In this document: positions 55,125-64,000 of the stretch, piece by piece
Layout: each line of letters starts with the position of its first letter
Position numbering within the stretch: the first letter of the stretch is position 1
Source: Xanthomonas sacchari
GTDB taxonomy: Bacteria > Pseudomonadota > Gammaproteobacteria > Xanthomonadales > Xanthomonadaceae
Assembly: GCF_040529065.1 (NCBI RefSeq)
Contig: NZ_CP132343.1
Location: 3,348,001-3,412,000, forward strand
DNA: 64,000 nucleotides
Direction of reading: 5' to 3'
Notes under the pieces: model-generated
Database searches by the model: none
Told to the model about the DNA's origin: nothing
Seen by the model: the letters and a program-made list of their open reading frames with translations, nothing else
Program-made: the position numbers and the translations under genes

Positions 55125-56483
55125 ATGGGTAATTTCGTTGGCTCCATCTGGTGGATGCTGGTCAGCCTGGGCATCCTGGTGACATTCCACGAGTTCGGAC
55201 ATTTCTGGGTAGCCCGCCGCTGCGGGGTCAAGGTGCTGCGCTTCTCGGTGGGCTTCGGCAAGCCGCTGTGGTCGCGCTACGACCGCCACGGCACCGAGTT
55301 CGCGATCGCCGCGATCCCACTCGGCGGCTACGTGAAGATGCTCGACGAACGCGAGGCCGAGGTCGACCCGGCCGAGCGCGCGCAAGCCTTCAACAACAAG
55401 AGCGTGTGGCAGCGCATCGCCATCGTCGCCGCCGGCCCCATCGCCAACCTGATCCTGTGCGTGGCGTTCCTTTGGGCGATGTTCGTCATCGGCAAGCAGG
55501 ACTACGCGCCCATCGTCGGCCGCGCCGAGGGCCTGGCGCAGCAGGCCGGGTTCCAGGCCGGCGAGCGCATCGTCCGCGTCGGCGACCGCGACGTCGCGAC
55601 CTGGAGCGAGGCCGCCATGCAACTGACCGTCGCCGCCATGGACCGCGAGGACGTGCCGGTGCAGACCGAGGACGCGCAGGACGGTACCAACCATACCCGG
55701 ACCCTGCGCCTGTCGCAGCTCCCGGTCGGTTTCGACGAGCGGCAGGTGCCGGCGCTGGCCGGCCTGACCTGGCGCTTCACCCTGCAGCCGGCGGTCATCG
55801 CCAACGTCGACCCCGGCTCGGCCGCCGACGGCGTGCTGCGCCCGGGCGACCGCGTGCTGGCGGTGGACGGCAGCCCGATCACCAGCGCCGACCAGGTCGC
55901 GCCGCGGGTCCAGGCGCTGGGCCGCGAGGGCGGCAACGGCCTGATCGAGGTCGAGCGCAACGGCGAGCGGCTGGCGCTGGAGGTCCATCTCAAGCAGGCC
56001 GCCGGCCCCGGCGCGCCGAGCTGGAAGCTGGGCGTGGCCATCGGCGAGCAGCGCCGCCCCGCCTACGACGCCACCCTGCGCTACGGCCCGCTGGCGGCGA
56101 TCCCGATGGCCTTCGGCGAGACCGGCCGGCTGGCCGGCGACACCCTGGGCATCCTGCGCCGCATGCTGACCGGCGAGGCCTCGCTGAAGAACGTGTCCGG
56201 CCCGATCACCATCGCCAAGGTCGCCAACATCTCGGCCAAGGAAGGGCCGGACGGATTCCTGAATTTCCTGGCGCTGCTGTCGCTGAGCCTGGCGATCATG
56301 AACCTGCTGCCGATCCCGATCTTGGACGGCGGGCACTTGCTGTATTACCTTATCGAGTTGGTCAAGGGCAGCCCGCTGAGCGAGCGCGCCATGGCGGCGG
56401 GGCAGTTCGTGGGCCTGACGTTGCTGGCAGGACTGATGGGGTTGGCGTTCTACAACGACCTCTTCGGGCAGGCCCTGCGATGA
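55125..56483 (+). CDS. rseP: RseP site-2 metalloprotease
   Basis: The 452-aa product is an M50 intramembrane protease. The Zn motif HEFGH is at residues 22-26 in the first helix. Two PDZ domains lie in the periplasmic part (around 115-300), and the third ligand region is LLPIPILDGGH near residue 400. It cleaves anti-sigma factors such as RseA and leftover signal peptides. It starts 26 bases after dxr and precedes bamA by 80 bases, the usual order for envelope genes. Confidence 0.95.
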   Translation: MGNFVGSIWWMLVSLGILVTFHEFGHFWVARRCGVKVLRFSVGFGKPLWSRYDRHGTEFAIAAIPLGGYVKMLDEREAEVDPAERAQAFNNKSVWQRIAIVAAGPIANLILCVAFLWAMFVIGKQDYAPIVGRAEGLAQQAGFQAGERIVRVGDRDVATWSEAAMQLTVAAMDREDVPVQTEDAQDGTNHTRTLRLSQLPVGFDERQVPALAGLTWRFTLQPAVIANVDPGSAADGVLRPGDRVLAVDGSPITSADQVAPRVQALGREGGNGLIEVERNGERLALEVHLKQAAGPGAPSWKLGVAIGEQRRPAYDATLRYGPLAAIPMAFGETGRLAGDTLGILRRMLTGEASLKNVSGPITIAKVANISAKEGPDGFLNFLALLSLSLAIMNLLPIPILDGGHLLYYLIELVKGSPLSERAMAAGQFVGLTLLAGLMGLAFYNDLFGQALR

Positions 56484-56563
56484 CCCGCGCCGATCCACTC
56501 GACCCGCTGTCGTCTTGCGCCGGCGCCCATGCAACAACGATATCGACCTCTACCGGACGTGAC

Positions 56564-58984
56564 ATGACGAGATTTCCCACTCGCCGCCTGCTTGCCCTCG
56601 CCCTCGCCGCCAGCCTCAGCCTGCCGGCCCTGGCCCAGGTAGCGGAGCCCTTCACCGCCAGCGACATCCGCGTCGACGGGCTGCAACGCATTTCGTCCGG
56701 CACCGTGTTCACCTACCTGCCGGTAGAGCGCGGCGACACCGTGGACGAGGCCAAGGTCGCCGAGGCGATCCGTGCGCTGTACCGCACCGGCTTCTTCGAG
56801 GACGTGCGCGTCGACCGCCAGGGCAACATCCTGGTGGTCACGGTCAAGGAACGTCCGGCGATCAACAAGCTGACCGTCACCGGCAACAAGGACATCAAGA
56901 GCGAGGAACTGCTCAAGGGCCTGTCCGACATCGGCCTCAGCGAGGGCGGCACCTTCGACCGGCTGAGCCTGGACCGGGTGACCCAGGAGCTGACCCGCCA
57001 GTACAACAACCGCGGCAAGTACAACGTCGAGATCACCCCGACGGTGAGCCCGCTGGACCGCAACCGCGTCGACGTGGCAATCGCGATCAAGGAAGGCAAG
57101 GCGGCCAAGATCCGCCACGTCAACCTGATCGGCACCGAGAAGTTCCTCAACAAGGACATCCTGGAGAACTGGGAGTCGCGCGAGCACAACTGGCTGTCCT
57201 GGTACCGCCGCGACGACCAGTACTCCAAGGAAAAGCTCTCCGGCGACCTGGAGAAGCTCAACTCCTGGTACCTGGACCGCGGCTATGTCGACTTCAGCGT
57301 CGACTCCACCCAGGTGGCGATCAGCCCCGACAAGCGCGACATGTACCTGACCGCCGGTATCACCGAAGGCGAGCAGTACAAGATCTCCGACATCAAGGTC
57401 ACCGGCGACACCATCCTGCCGCAGGAAGAGATCGAGAAGCTGGTGATCCCCAAGGCCGGCGACACCTTCTCGCGCGCGCTGCTGGAATACAGCTCCGACG
57501 CGATCACCAACACCCTGAGCAACATCGGCTACGCCTTCGCCAAGGTCACCCCGATCCCGACCACCGACCGCGAGAAGCGCACGGTGGCGGTGAACCTGCA
57601 GGTGACCCCGGGCCCGCGCGTATCGGTACGGCGCATCGTGTTCCGCGGCAACACCCGCACCTCCGACGAAGTGCTGCGCCGCGAAATGCGTCAGTTCGAG
57701 GACACCTGGTACTCGCAGGCAGCGATCGACCGCTCCAAGATCCGCCTGCAGCGCCTGGGCTACTTCGAGTCGGTGGACGTGGAAACGCCGCCGGTGCCGG
57801 GCAGCAACGACAAGGTCGACGTGGTCTACAACGTCAAGGAGACCACCTCGGGCAGCTTCACCTTCGGCCTGGGCTACTCGCAGACCTACGGCGTCACCAC
57901 CTCGGTGCAGCTGTCGCAGAACAACTTCCTCGGCGGCGGCAACCGCGTCGCCGTGGACGCCTCGCGCAGCAGCTACCAGGAGCGCTACGCGTTCTCCTAC
58001 ACCAACCCGTTCTTCACCGACGACGGCGTGTCGCTGGGCTACAACCTGTCGTGGCGCAAGCTGGACTACTCCGACTTCGGCACCGCGCAGTACAACAGCA
58101 CCAACGGCGCGGCGCAGGTGATCTTCGGCGTGCCGATCACCGAGACCGACAGCGTCTCGCTGATGTTCGGCGTGGACAGCAACCAGATCACCACCTACCC
58201 CGGCTATACCCCGCAGGCGATCATCAACTACATCGATGCGATGGGGACCAAGACCTTCCACGCCTGGCGCAGCGAACTGGGCTGGGCCCGCGACACGCGC
58301 GACCAGTACTTCATGCCGACCCGCGGCATGTACCAGCGTGTGGGTCTGGAAGCCACCCTGCCCGGCTCGACCGTGGAGTACTGGAAGCTCAACTACCAGA
58401 TCTCCAAGTACTGGCCGCTGTCCTCGTCGCTGGTGCTGAATACGCGTGCGGAATTCGGCTACGGCGACAGCTACGGCAGCGACGTGTCGCGCGATATCTG
58501 CGGCACCACCACCACCAACAGTTCCGGCACGCCGGTGTATACGGCGCAGGCCTGCGACGGCACCAACCTGGTCCGCCGCGTGACGGCGTCGGGCCTGCCG
58601 TTCTACGAGAACTTCTACGCCGGCGGCACCAACTCGGTGCGCGGCTTCGAGGACAACACCCTCGGCCCGCGCTCGGAGGCCACTGCTTCCTATAGTCGCG
58701 GCCAGCCGCTGGGTGGCTCGTTCAAGACCGTCGGCTCCTTCGAGATGTACTTCCCGAAGCTGTTCGACAGCCCCTCGGCGCGCATTTCGGCATTCGTCGA
58801 TTTCGGCAACGTGTTCAACGGCGTGGACAACTTCAAGACCAACCAGCTGCGTGCCTCCACCGGTATCGCGTTGCTGTGGCGCGCACCGGTCGGTCCGATC
58901 TCGATCAGCTACGCGATTCCGCTGAAGAAGGAAGACAACGACGAGATCGAGCGTCTGCAGTTCACGTTCGGTGGGCAGTTCTAA
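56564..58984 (+). CDS. bamA: Outer membrane protein assembly factor BamA
   Basis: The 806-aa product has a signal peptide (cut after LPALA, residue 24), five POTRA domains (about 25-425; the first starts FTASDIRVDGLQRIS) and a 16-strand barrel (about 430-806) with the VRGF loop motif in GGTNSVRGFEDN and a C-terminal Phe. It folds outer-membrane proteins together with BamBCDE. An extracellular loop around residues 645-665 (ICGTTTTNSSGTPVYTAQAC) has a Cys pair. It ends the operon; a 10-bp hairpin follows. Confidence 0.96.
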   Translation: MTRFPTRRLLALALAASLSLPALAQVAEPFTASDIRVDGLQRISSGTVFTYLPVERGDTVDEAKVAEAIRALYRTGFFEDVRVDRQGNILVVTVKERPAINKLTVTGNKDIKSEELLKGLSDIGLSEGGTFDRLSLDRVTQELTRQYNNRGKYNVEITPTVSPLDRNRVDVAIAIKEGKAAKIRHVNLIGTEKFLNKDILENWESREHNWLSWYRRDDQYSKEKLSGDLEKLNSWYLDRGYVDFSVDSTQVAISPDKRDMYLTAGITEGEQYKISDIKVTGDTILPQEEIEKLVIPKAGDTFSRALLEYSSDAITNTLSNIGYAFAKVTPIPTTDREKRTVAVNLQVTPGPRVSVRRIVFRGNTRTSDEVLRREMRQFEDTWYSQAAIDRSKIRLQRLGYFESVDVETPPVPGSNDKVDVVYNVKETTSGSFTFGLGYSQTYGVTTSVQLSQNNFLGGGNRVAVDASRSSYQERYAFSYTNPFFTDDGVSLGYNLSWRKLDYSDFGTAQYNSTNGAAQVIFGVPITETDSVSLMFGVDSNQITTYPGYTPQAIINYIDAMGTKTFHAWRSELGWARDTRDQYFMPTRGMYQRVGLEATLPGSTVEYWKLNYQISKYWPLSSSLVLNTRAEFGYGDSYGSDVSRDICGTTTTNSSGTPVYTAQACDGTNLVRRVTASGLPFYENFYAGGTNSVRGFEDNTLGPRSEATASYSRGQPLGGSFKTVGSFEMYFPKLFDSPSARISAFVDFGNVFNGVDNFKTNQLRASTGIALLWRAPVGPISISYAIPLKKEDNDEIERLQFTFGGQF

Positions 58985-58998
58985 AGAACTGCCCGCCC

Positions 58999-59023
58999 GC
59001 TGCCAGGGTTTCACCCTGGCAGC
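58999..59023 (+). terminator. Hairpin behind bamA
   Basis: GCTGCCAGGG, loop TTTCA, CCCTGGCAGC, 14 bases after the bamA stop. No T run follows, so it is a stabiliser or a Rho-linked end. Confidence 0.55.
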
Positions 59024-59326
59024 CCAGGCTTTCGCTACACGAAAACCTGGCCGGGGCTTGGCCTTCCGAATCCCCGCGCCTTCGGCGCGCCCCCTTTACC
59101 AAAGGGGGCTTTGCTCCAGTCGGTTGATCGTTCCTGACAGGTGGTCGTGGCCTGTTGCGCGGCCGCATGCGATCGCCCTACGCGGCCGTCCGACTGCCCA
59201 CCCGATGCCGGGCCTTGGCCTTCCACATCACTGCGCCTGTCGGCGCGCGCCTCGCCCTGCAAATCGCAAGCCATGGTTCGTTGCCTTCGGAATCCCGCGC
59301 CTGGGAGTCTGTCGCTTGTGGCCGTA
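59024..59326. other. Intergenic stretch between bamA and lpxD
   Basis: No gene is supported here. In the E. coli order skp lies between bamA and lpxD, and no skp-like frame (signal peptide plus a 140-residue coiled coil) is present. Words such as CTTTACCAAAGGGGGCTTTG (near 59093) suggest further dispersed intergenic repeats. Confidence 0.6.
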
Positions 59327-59419
59327 CCCTCACCCCAACCCCTCTCCCGGTGGGAGAGGGGCTGACGCGACTCCCTTCTCCCACCGGGAGAAGGTGCCCC
59401 ATAGGGGCGGATGAGGGTC
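59327..59419. repeat. CTCTCCC(A/G)CCGGGAG intergenic repeat (long copy)
   Basis: CTCACCCCAACCCCTCTCCC, GGTGGGAGAGGGG and, after a short gap, CCTTCTCCCACCGGGAGAAGG followed by GGGGCGGATGAGGGT. These form nested hairpins. Same family as 35009-35044. Confidence 0.8.
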
Positions 59420-59462
59420 GGGCAGCGCACGCTGTGTCAGCGCGCCCTACGCGGGCGTACGT

Positions 59463-59491
59463 ATGACCGTGTTGATGGCACACGGTAGAAT
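59463..59491 (+). promoter_or_regulatory. lpxD promoter (predicted leaderless)
   Basis: ATGACC (59463-59468, four of six), 17 bases, TAGAAT (59486-59491, five of six). The predicted start is 59498, the G of the GTG start codon of lpxD. No ribosome site precedes that codon. Confidence 0.6.
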
Positions 59492-59497
59492 CTCCCG

Positions 59498-60520
59498 GTG
59501 AATACTTCGACCTATACCGCTGACGAGATCGCCGAGCGTTTCGGCCTGCAGGTGCATGGCGACGGCAGCGTCGCGGTGCATGGCGTGGCCACGCTGGCGC
59601 AGGCCGGCCCGGGACAGCTCAGCTTCCTGGCCAATCCCCGCTACCGCGCGCAACTGGCCGACAGCACCGCGGCGATCGTGGTGCTGCGCGCCGACGACGC
59701 CGAGGCCGCGCCGGGTACCGCGCTGATCGCGCGCGACCCGTATGTCGCCTTCGCCAAGATCGCCGCGCTGTTCGACGTGGCACCGCTGCGGCCGCCCGGC
59801 ATCCATCCCAGTGCCAGCATCGATCCCAGCGCGCAGGTCGCGGCCAGTGCGCATATCGGCGCGTTCGTCAGCATCGGCGCGCGCAGCGTGATCGGCGAGG
59901 GCTGCGTGATCGGCCCCGGCTGCGTGATCGGCGAGGACTGCCAGGTCGGCGCCGGTAGCGAACTGATCGCCCGCGTCACCCTGGTCACCCGGGTGCGCCT
60001 GGGCCAGCGCGTGCGCGTGCATCCCGGCGCGGTGCTCGGTGCCGACGGGTTCGGCCTGGCGATGGACGCCGGCCGCTGGATCAAGGTGCCGCAGCTGGGC
60101 GGCGTGCGCATCGGCGACGATTGCGAGATCGGCGCCAACACCTGCGTGGACCGCGGTGCGCTGGAAGACACCACCCTCGAAGAAGACGTGCGCCTGGACA
60201 ACCTGGTGCAGGTCGCGCACAACGTGCACATCGGCGCGCACAGCGCCATCGCCGGCTGCACCGGCATCGCCGGCAGCGCCAAGATCGGCCGCTACGTGAT
60301 GCTCGGCGGCGCGGTCGGCGTGGTCGGCCACCTGGAGATCTGCGACAAGGTCGTGGTCACCGGCAAGTCGGTCGTGCGCAACTCCATCCACGAGCCGGGC
60401 GAGTACTCGTCCGGCACCCCATTGACCGACAACCGCACGTGGCGCAAGAACGCCGCGCGCTTCAAACAGCTCGATGCCCTGGCCCGTCGCATCCTGTCTG
60501 TCAGCAAGGAGAAGGAATGA
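59498..60520 (+). CDS. lpxD: UDP-3-O-(3-hydroxyacyl)glucosamine N-acyltransferase
   Basis: The 340-aa product starts at a GTG. It has the uridine-binding N-domain (ATLAQAGPGQLSFLANPRY), the left-handed beta-helix of hexapeptide repeats (GARSVIGEGCVIGPGCVIGE) and the catalytic His in QVAHNVHIGAHSA. It adds the third acyl chain step of lipid A. Its stop overlaps the fabZ start (ATGA), so lpxD-fabZ-lpxA-lpxB-rnhB form one coupled chain. Confidence 0.96.
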   Translation: MNTSTYTADEIAERFGLQVHGDGSVAVHGVATLAQAGPGQLSFLANPRYRAQLADSTAAIVVLRADDAEAAPGTALIARDPYVAFAKIAALFDVAPLRPPGIHPSASIDPSAQVAASAHIGAFVSIGARSVIGEGCVIGPGCVIGEDCQVGAGSELIARVTLVTRVRLGQRVRVHPGAVLGADGFGLAMDAGRWIKVPQLGGVRIGDDCEIGANTCVDRGALEDTTLEEDVRLDNLVQVAHNVHIGAHSAIAGCTGIAGSAKIGRYVMLGGAVGVVGHLEICDKVVVTGKSVVRNSIHEPGEYSSGTPLTDNRTWRKNAARFKQLDALARRILSVSKEKE

Positions 60521-60987
60521 GCCACGATCAGCCCCTGCCGGACGCCACCCTGCCGGACATCAACCAGATCCGCGCACTGCTTCCGCATCGCTACCCGTTC
60601 CTGCTGGTGGACAAGGTGGTCTCGCTGGATTTCGAGAACCGCCGGATCGTCGCGCACAAGAACGTGAGCATCAACGAGCCGTATTTCCAGGGCCATTTCC
60701 CCGGCCAGCCGATCATGCCGGGCGTGCTGATCATCGAGGCGCTGGCGCAGGCCGGCGGCATCCTGACCCAGCTGGCGATGGGCCGCGACGCGCAGTCCAA
60801 GCTGTTCTACATGGTCAAGGTCGACAACGCCCGCTTCAACAGCCAGGTGGTGCCCGGCGACGTTCTGGAGCTGCACGTGGAGATCAAGCGGGTGATCCGC
60901 AACATGGCGGTGTACTACGGCGAGGCCAAGGTCAACGGCAAGGTCGTGGCCTGCGCCGAAGTGCTGTGCGCCGGCACCCGCGAATGA
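60517..60987 (+). CDS. fabZ: 3-hydroxyacyl-ACP dehydratase
   Basis: The 156-aa hot-dog fold enzyme has [14 protein letters not shown], the catalytic His in [12 protein letters not shown] and the Glu in [10 protein letters not shown]. It dehydrates 3-hydroxyacyl-ACP and competes with the Lpx enzymes for the same acyl-ACP, which explains the shared operon. GGAGAAGGA lies just before the ATG inside lpxD. Confidence 0.97.
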   Translation: MSHDQPLPDATLPDINQIRALLPHRYPFLLVDKVVSLDFENRRIVAHKNVSINEPYFQGHFPGQPIMPGVLIIEALAQAGGILTQLAMGRDAQSKLFYMVKVDNARFNSQVVPGDVLELHVEIKRVIRNMAVYYGEAKVNGKVVACAEVLCAGTRE

Positions 60988-61006
60988 CCCTGGCAGGAGA
61001 CCTGCA

Positions 61007-61798
61007 ATGAGCGCCAACGCTCCCCTGATTCACCCTTCCGCGATCATCGACCCGGGCGCGACACTCGCCGCCGACGTGCGCGTCGGTGCCTTCACCGTGA
61101 TCGGCGCCGAAGTGGAGATCGGCGAAGGCTGCGAGATCGGCTCGCATTGCAGCATCGTCGGCCCGACCCGGCTGGGCCGCGACAACCGCCTGGTCGGCCA
61201 TGTCGCGCTCGGCGGCGACCCACAGGACAAGAAGTTCGCCGGCGAACGCACCGAACTGGTGATCGGCGACCGCAACGTGATCCGCGAGTTCGTCACCGTC
61301 AGCCGCGGCACCGGCAGCGGCGGCGGCATCACCCGGGTCGGCAGCGACAATTGGTTCCTCGCCTACACCCACGTCGCCCACGACTGCATCGTCGGCAACC
61401 ACTGCGTGTTCTCCAACAACACCACCCTGGCCGGCCATGTGGAAGTGGGCGACCACGTCATCATCAGCGGCTTCGCCGGCGCACACCAGTTCTGCCGCAT
61501 CGGCGATCACGCCTTCCTTGGCATGGGCGCGCTGATCAACGGCGACGTGCCGCCGTTCACCATGGTCGGCGGCAATTCGCTGGGCCGCCCGCGCGGCATC
61601 AACAGCGAAGGGCTGAAGCGCCGCGGCTTCGATCCCGAACGCGTGGCCGCGATCAAGCGTGCCTACCGCGCGCTGTACGTGGCCGGCCTGCCGCTGGCCG
61701 AGGCCAAGCACCAGTTGGCGGTGCTGGCCGAAGGCAGCGAGGACGTGCGCGCGATGCTGGAATTCATCGAATCCAGCGAGCGGCCGTTGTTGCGATGA
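61007..61798 (+). CDS. lpxA: UDP-N-acetylglucosamine acyltransferase
   Basis: The 263-aa product is a hexapeptide beta-helix protein ([18 protein letters not shown]) with the active His in [13 protein letters not shown] and GGDPQDKKF of the substrate loop. The helical C-terminus starts near 190. It does the first step of lipid A synthesis. GGAG lies about 10 bases upstream. The stop overlaps the lpxB start (ATGA). Confidence 0.97.
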   Translation: MSANAPLIHPSAIIDPGATLAADVRVGAFTVIGAEVEIGEGCEIGSHCSIVGPTRLGRDNRLVGHVALGGDPQDKKFAGERTELVIGDRNVIREFVTVSRGTGSGGGITRVGSDNWFLAYTHVAHDCIVGNHCVFSNNTTLAGHVEVGDHVIISGFAGAHQFCRIGDHAFLGMGALINGDVPPFTMVGGNSLGRPRGINSEGLKRRGFDPERVAAIKRAYRALYVAGLPLAEAKHQLAVLAEGSEDVRAMLEFIESSERPLLR

Positions 61799-63105
61799 CG
61801 GCCGGGATTCGGGATTCGGGATTCGGGATTGGCAACGGCAGCATTGCCGGTACCGATAGCGCCGCGTCCGCTGTTGCAAATCCCCAATCCCCAATCCCCA
61901 ATCCCCGCGCAACACCGCTGCGCATCGCCCTGGTCGCCGGCGAAGCCTCCGGCGACCTGCTGGGCGCGGGGCTGATCGAGGCGTTGCGCGCGCGCTATCC
62001 CGACGCGGAGTTCGCCGGGGTCGGGGGCGAGGCGATGCGCCAGGCCGGGTGCCAGACCTGGTTCGACGCCAGCGAGCTGGCGGTGATGGGTCTGCTGGAA
62101 GTGCTGCGGCACCTGCCGCGCCTGCTGAAGCTGCGCCGCGCGCTGCGCGAGCGGCTGCTGGCCTGGCGCCCGGACGTGTTCGTCGGCATCGACGCCCCCG
62201 ATTTCAATCTCGGCGTGGAGCGCTGGCTGAAGCAGCGCGGGCTGCGCACCGTGCACTACGTCAGCCCGTCGGTGTGGGCTTGGCGCGAGCAGCGCGCGGC
62301 CAAGATCGGCGCCAGCGCCGACCGGGTGCTGTGCCTGTTCCCGATGGAGCCGCCGATCTACGCCAGGCACGGCGTGGACGCGCGCTTCGTCGGCCACCCT
62401 ATGGCCGATGCGATCGCGTTGCACGAAGACCGCGGCGCGGCGCGTGCGGCCCTGGGCGTGGCCGCCGACGTGCCGGTGCTGGCGGTGTTGCCGGGCAGCC
62501 GCCTGGGCGAGATCGGCAAGCTCGGCGACACCTTCTTCGCCGCCGCCGCGCAGGTGCTGCAGCAGCTTCCGCATGCGCGCGTGCTGGTGCCGGCCGCCAA
62601 TGCCGCGTGCAAGGCGCTGATCGAAGCGCAACTCGCGCGTTCGGTCTTGCCGCCGGCCGCCACCAAGGTGCTGGACGGCCACGCGCGCGCCGCGCTGCTC
62701 GCCGCCGACGCGGTGCTGCTGGCCTCCGGCACCGCGACCCTGGAAGCCATGCTGGTGAAGCGGCCGATGGTGGTCGGCTACAAGGTCGCTCCGCTCACCT
62801 ACCGCATCGTCAAGGCGCTGGGCCTGCTGAAGGTCGACCGCTACGCCCTGCCCAACATCCTCGCCGGCCACGACCTGGCGCCGGAACTGATGCAGGACGC
62901 CTGCACCCCCGACGCGCTGGCCGCCGCGCTGCTGCACTGGCTGCGCAACCCGCAAGCGGTGGCGGCGCTGCAGCCCGAATACGAGCGCCTGCACCTGCTG
63001 CTGCGCCAGGACGCCTCGGCGCGCGCGGCCGATGCGGTGCTCGAATTGCTGGAGGGCCGGGAATCGGGAACCGGGAATCGGGAATCGACAGGAGCAACGG
63101 CATGA
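61795..63105 (+). CDS. lpxB: Lipid-A-disaccharide synthase with repeat-derived N- and C-termini
   Basis: The 436-aa product contains the complete LpxB core ([20 protein letters not shown] at about 42-61, [41 protein letters not shown]). It condenses UDP-2,3-diacyl-GlcN with lipid X. The first 40 residues (such as [11 protein letters not shown] and [10 protein letters not shown]) are translated from GGGATTC repeat arms, and the C-terminal [10 protein letters not shown] is another piece. No other in-frame start exists before the core, so the added part must be made. Coupling to lpxA (ATGA) is kept. Confidence 0.95.
   Translation: MTAGIRDSGFGIGNGSIAGTDSAASAVANPQSPIPNPRATPLRIALVAGEASGDLLGAGLIEALRARYPDAEFAGVGGEAMRQAGCQTWFDASELAVMGLLEVLRHLPRLLKLRRALRERLLAWRPDVFVGIDAPDFNLGVERWLKQRGLRTVHYVSPSVWAWREQRAAKIGASADRVLCLFPMEPPIYARHGVDARFVGHPMADAIALHEDRGAARAALGVAADVPVLAVLPGSRLGEIGKLGDTFFAAAAQVLQQLPHARVLVPAANAACKALIEAQLARSVLPPAATKVLDGHARAALLAADAVLLASGTATLEAMLVKRPMVVGYKVAPLTYRIVKALGLLKVDRYALPNILAGHDLAPELMQDACTPDALAAALLHWLRNPQAVAALQPEYERLHLLLRQDASARAADAVLELLEGRESGTGNRESTGATA
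61802..61908. repeat. GGGATTC/AATCCCC inverted repeat inside lpxB
   Basis: The left arm is GGGATTC three to four times (61804-61832), the right arm AATCCCC four times (61877-61905), loop about 45 bases. The element is in frame and forms codons 3-38 of lpxB. Confidence 0.9.
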
Positions 63106-63185
63106 AGCGCTCCCTTCCCCGGCCGTCGCTGCAGCAGTCGCTTTTGTCCCATTCCCCATTCCCCACTCCCGATTCCCGGCTTTAT
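63057..63185. repeat. Repeat arms across the lpxB/rnhB junction
   Basis: GGGAATCGGGAACCGGGAAT at 63059-63085 pairs with CATTCCCCATTCCCCACTCCC and GATTCCCGG at 63149-63180. The left arm encodes the end of LpxB and the right arm codons 16-27 of RnhB. Confidence 0.85.
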
Positions 63186-63797
63186 GCCGGCGTCGACGAA
63201 GCCGGCCGCGGCCCGCTGGCCGGGCCGGTGGCGGTGGCGGCGGTGGTGTTCGATCCGGCGCGCACCCGCATCAACGGACTGGACGATTCCAAGCAGTTGA
63301 CCGCGGCGCGCCGCGAAACGCTGTACGCGCGCATCGTCGAGCGCGCGCTGGCCTGGCAGGTGGTGCTGATCGAGGCCGAGGAGATCGACCGGCTGAACAT
63401 CTACCAGGCGACCATGCTGGGCATGCGCCGTGCGGTCGAAGGCGTGGCCCACGTGGCCGGTTTCGCCCGCATCGACGGCAACCGCGTGCCCAAGGGCCTG
63501 CCCTGCGCCGCCGAGGCGCTGGTCGGCGGCGACGCCCGCGACCGCGCGATCATGGCCGCCTCGATCGTGGCCAAGGTCACCCGCGACCGGATCATGCAGC
63601 GCCTGCACGACGAACACCCGCACTACGGCTTCGACCTGCACAAGGGCTACGCCACCCCGGCGCACCTGGCGGCGCTGGCCGCGCATGGCCCCTGCATCCA
63701 CCACCGGCGCAGCTTCGCGCCGGTGCGCATGGCCCTGGCGGGCCGGGAGCCGGCCGTGGAAATTCGGGATTCGCTGGAGTCGCTGCAGCTCGCGTAG
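63102..63797 (+). CDS. rnhB: Ribonuclease HII
   Basis: The 231-aa product has the type 2 RNase H core: Asp/Glu pair in [25 protein letters not shown], the Asp in RIDGNRVP and the last in [17 protein letters not shown]. It removes single ribonucleotides and RNA primers from DNA. Residues 16-27 ([12 protein letters not shown]) come from a repeat arm, making the N-terminus about 13 residues longer than in E. coli. The start overlaps the lpxB stop (ATGA). Confidence 0.96.
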   Translation: MKRSLPRPSLQQSLLSHSPFPTPDSRLYAGVDEAGRGPLAGPVAVAAVVFDPARTRINGLDDSKQLTAARRETLYARIVERALAWQVVLIEAEEIDRLNIYQATMLGMRRAVEGVAHVAGFARIDGNRVPKGLPCAAEALVGGDARDRAIMAASIVAKVTRDRIMQRLHDEHPHYGFDLHKGYATPAHLAALAAHGPCIHHRRSFAPVRMALAGREPAVEIRDSLESLQLA

Positions 63798-63852
63798 ACG
63801 CGCGCACGGCACCGTCAGCATCGCGTGCGGCTCAGGAATCAGTGAGACCGCC

Positions 63853-63886
63853 GCGAATCCCAAATCCCGAATCCCCAATCCCCGCC
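63853..63886. repeat. Single GGGATT-family arm before dnaE
   Basis: CGAATCCCAAATCCCGAATC followed by CCCAATCCCCG, the same words as in the pyrH-frr and lpxB elements. The matching left arm may be GGAATTCGGGATTC-like sequence at 63759-63773, at the end of rnhB. Confidence 0.75.
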
Positions 63887-63954
63887 CCTCGCTGTCAAGC
63901 CTTGCCCGGCTCGCCCCCCGCCGCTACCCTGCCCGGGCATCGCTCTGGTTCCGC

Positions 63955-64000
63955 ATGTCCACTTCCCGCTTCGCCCATCTGCACATCCACACCGAGTTCT
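63955..64000 (+). CDS. dnaE: DNA polymerase III alpha subunit, first codons only
   Basis: The 15 visible residues (MSTSRFAHLHIHTEF) match the start of the PHP domain of DnaE, with HIHTEF as first metal-site strand. The gene runs out of the window. Position after rnhB is the conserved order. It would be the replicative polymerase subunit. Confidence 0.85.
   Translation, partial: MSTSRFAHLHIHTEF

Noticed and set aside
55151-58984. 1277-codon frame covering rseP and bamA
   Set aside because: The first part is rseP read in the wrong frame; the true bamA starts at 56564 before its signal peptide.

Overview
The window looks like chromosomal DNA of a Xanthomonas species (Gammaproteobacteria, Xanthomonadaceae). 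GC content is very high and codons end in G or C. Gene order around dapD-glnD-map and rpsB-tsf-pyrH-frr-uppS-cdsA-dxr-rseP-bamA-lpxD-fabZ-lpxA-lpxB-rnhB-dnaE fits. So do the intergenic repeats: a family whose arm reads TAGGAGCGGCTTCAGCCG, tandem GGGATTC/GGGATTG arrays, and CTCTCCC(A/G)CCGGGAG elements. I cannot fix the species from one window.

Layout. 1-1.5 kb: tail of an unknown gene, tRNA-Leu(CAG) with its own promoter and terminator, and a small divergent XRE-repressor/65-aa gene pair. 1.6-9.1 kb: a secreted protein with two tandem SGNH/GDSL esterase domains, then a minus-strand emrR-emrC-emrA-emrB tripartite efflux operon with a divergent AraC regulator. 9.2-14.4 kb: parC, an unknown membrane-anchored protein, and a divergent MmyB-type regulator/SDR oxidoreductase pair. 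14.5-24 kb: a minus-strand metabolic cluster of DUF2147 protein, outer-membrane barrel, FGGY kinase, class II aldolase, class III aminotransferase, aldolase-like protein without metal ligands, MFS transporter, aldehyde dehydrogenase and TetR regulator. It reads as import and breakdown of an unidentified, perhaps amino-substituted, polyol or sugar.

24.5-30.2 kb: bacterioferritin lacking the heme-ligand methionine, an Ntn-hydrolase acylase, a secreted beta-helix protein and a membrane diguanylate cyclase. 30.3-41 kb (minus strand): lysE-type exporter, asnB, dapE, a GNAT acetyltransferase, a Spx/ArsC-like protein, a lipoprotein, dapD, glnD and map, i.e. asparagine, lysine/peptidoglycan and nitrogen-control genes. 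Between dapE and asnB lies what looks like a complete ribosome-mediated attenuator: a 31-codon ORF with six Asn codons in twelve, competing RNA segments and an intrinsic terminator. This is the most exciting element in the window.

41.2-47 kb: a six-gene Csu-type chaperone-usher pilus operon behind a sigma-54-like -24/-12 element. 47-64 kb: the housekeeping operon for translation (rpsB, tsf, frr), UMP kinase, isoprenoid and phospholipid synthesis, outer-membrane assembly (rseP, bamA) and lipid A (lpxD, fabZ, lpxA, lpxB), ending with rnhB and the first codons of dnaE. An HDOD-GGDEF signalling gene sits between tsf and pyrH. Intergenic repeat arrays have become coding sequence at both ends of lpxB and at the start of rnhB. 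Several starts (emrR, the Asn leader ORF, lpxD, possibly the AraC gene) lie at a predicted transcription start and would be leaderless.
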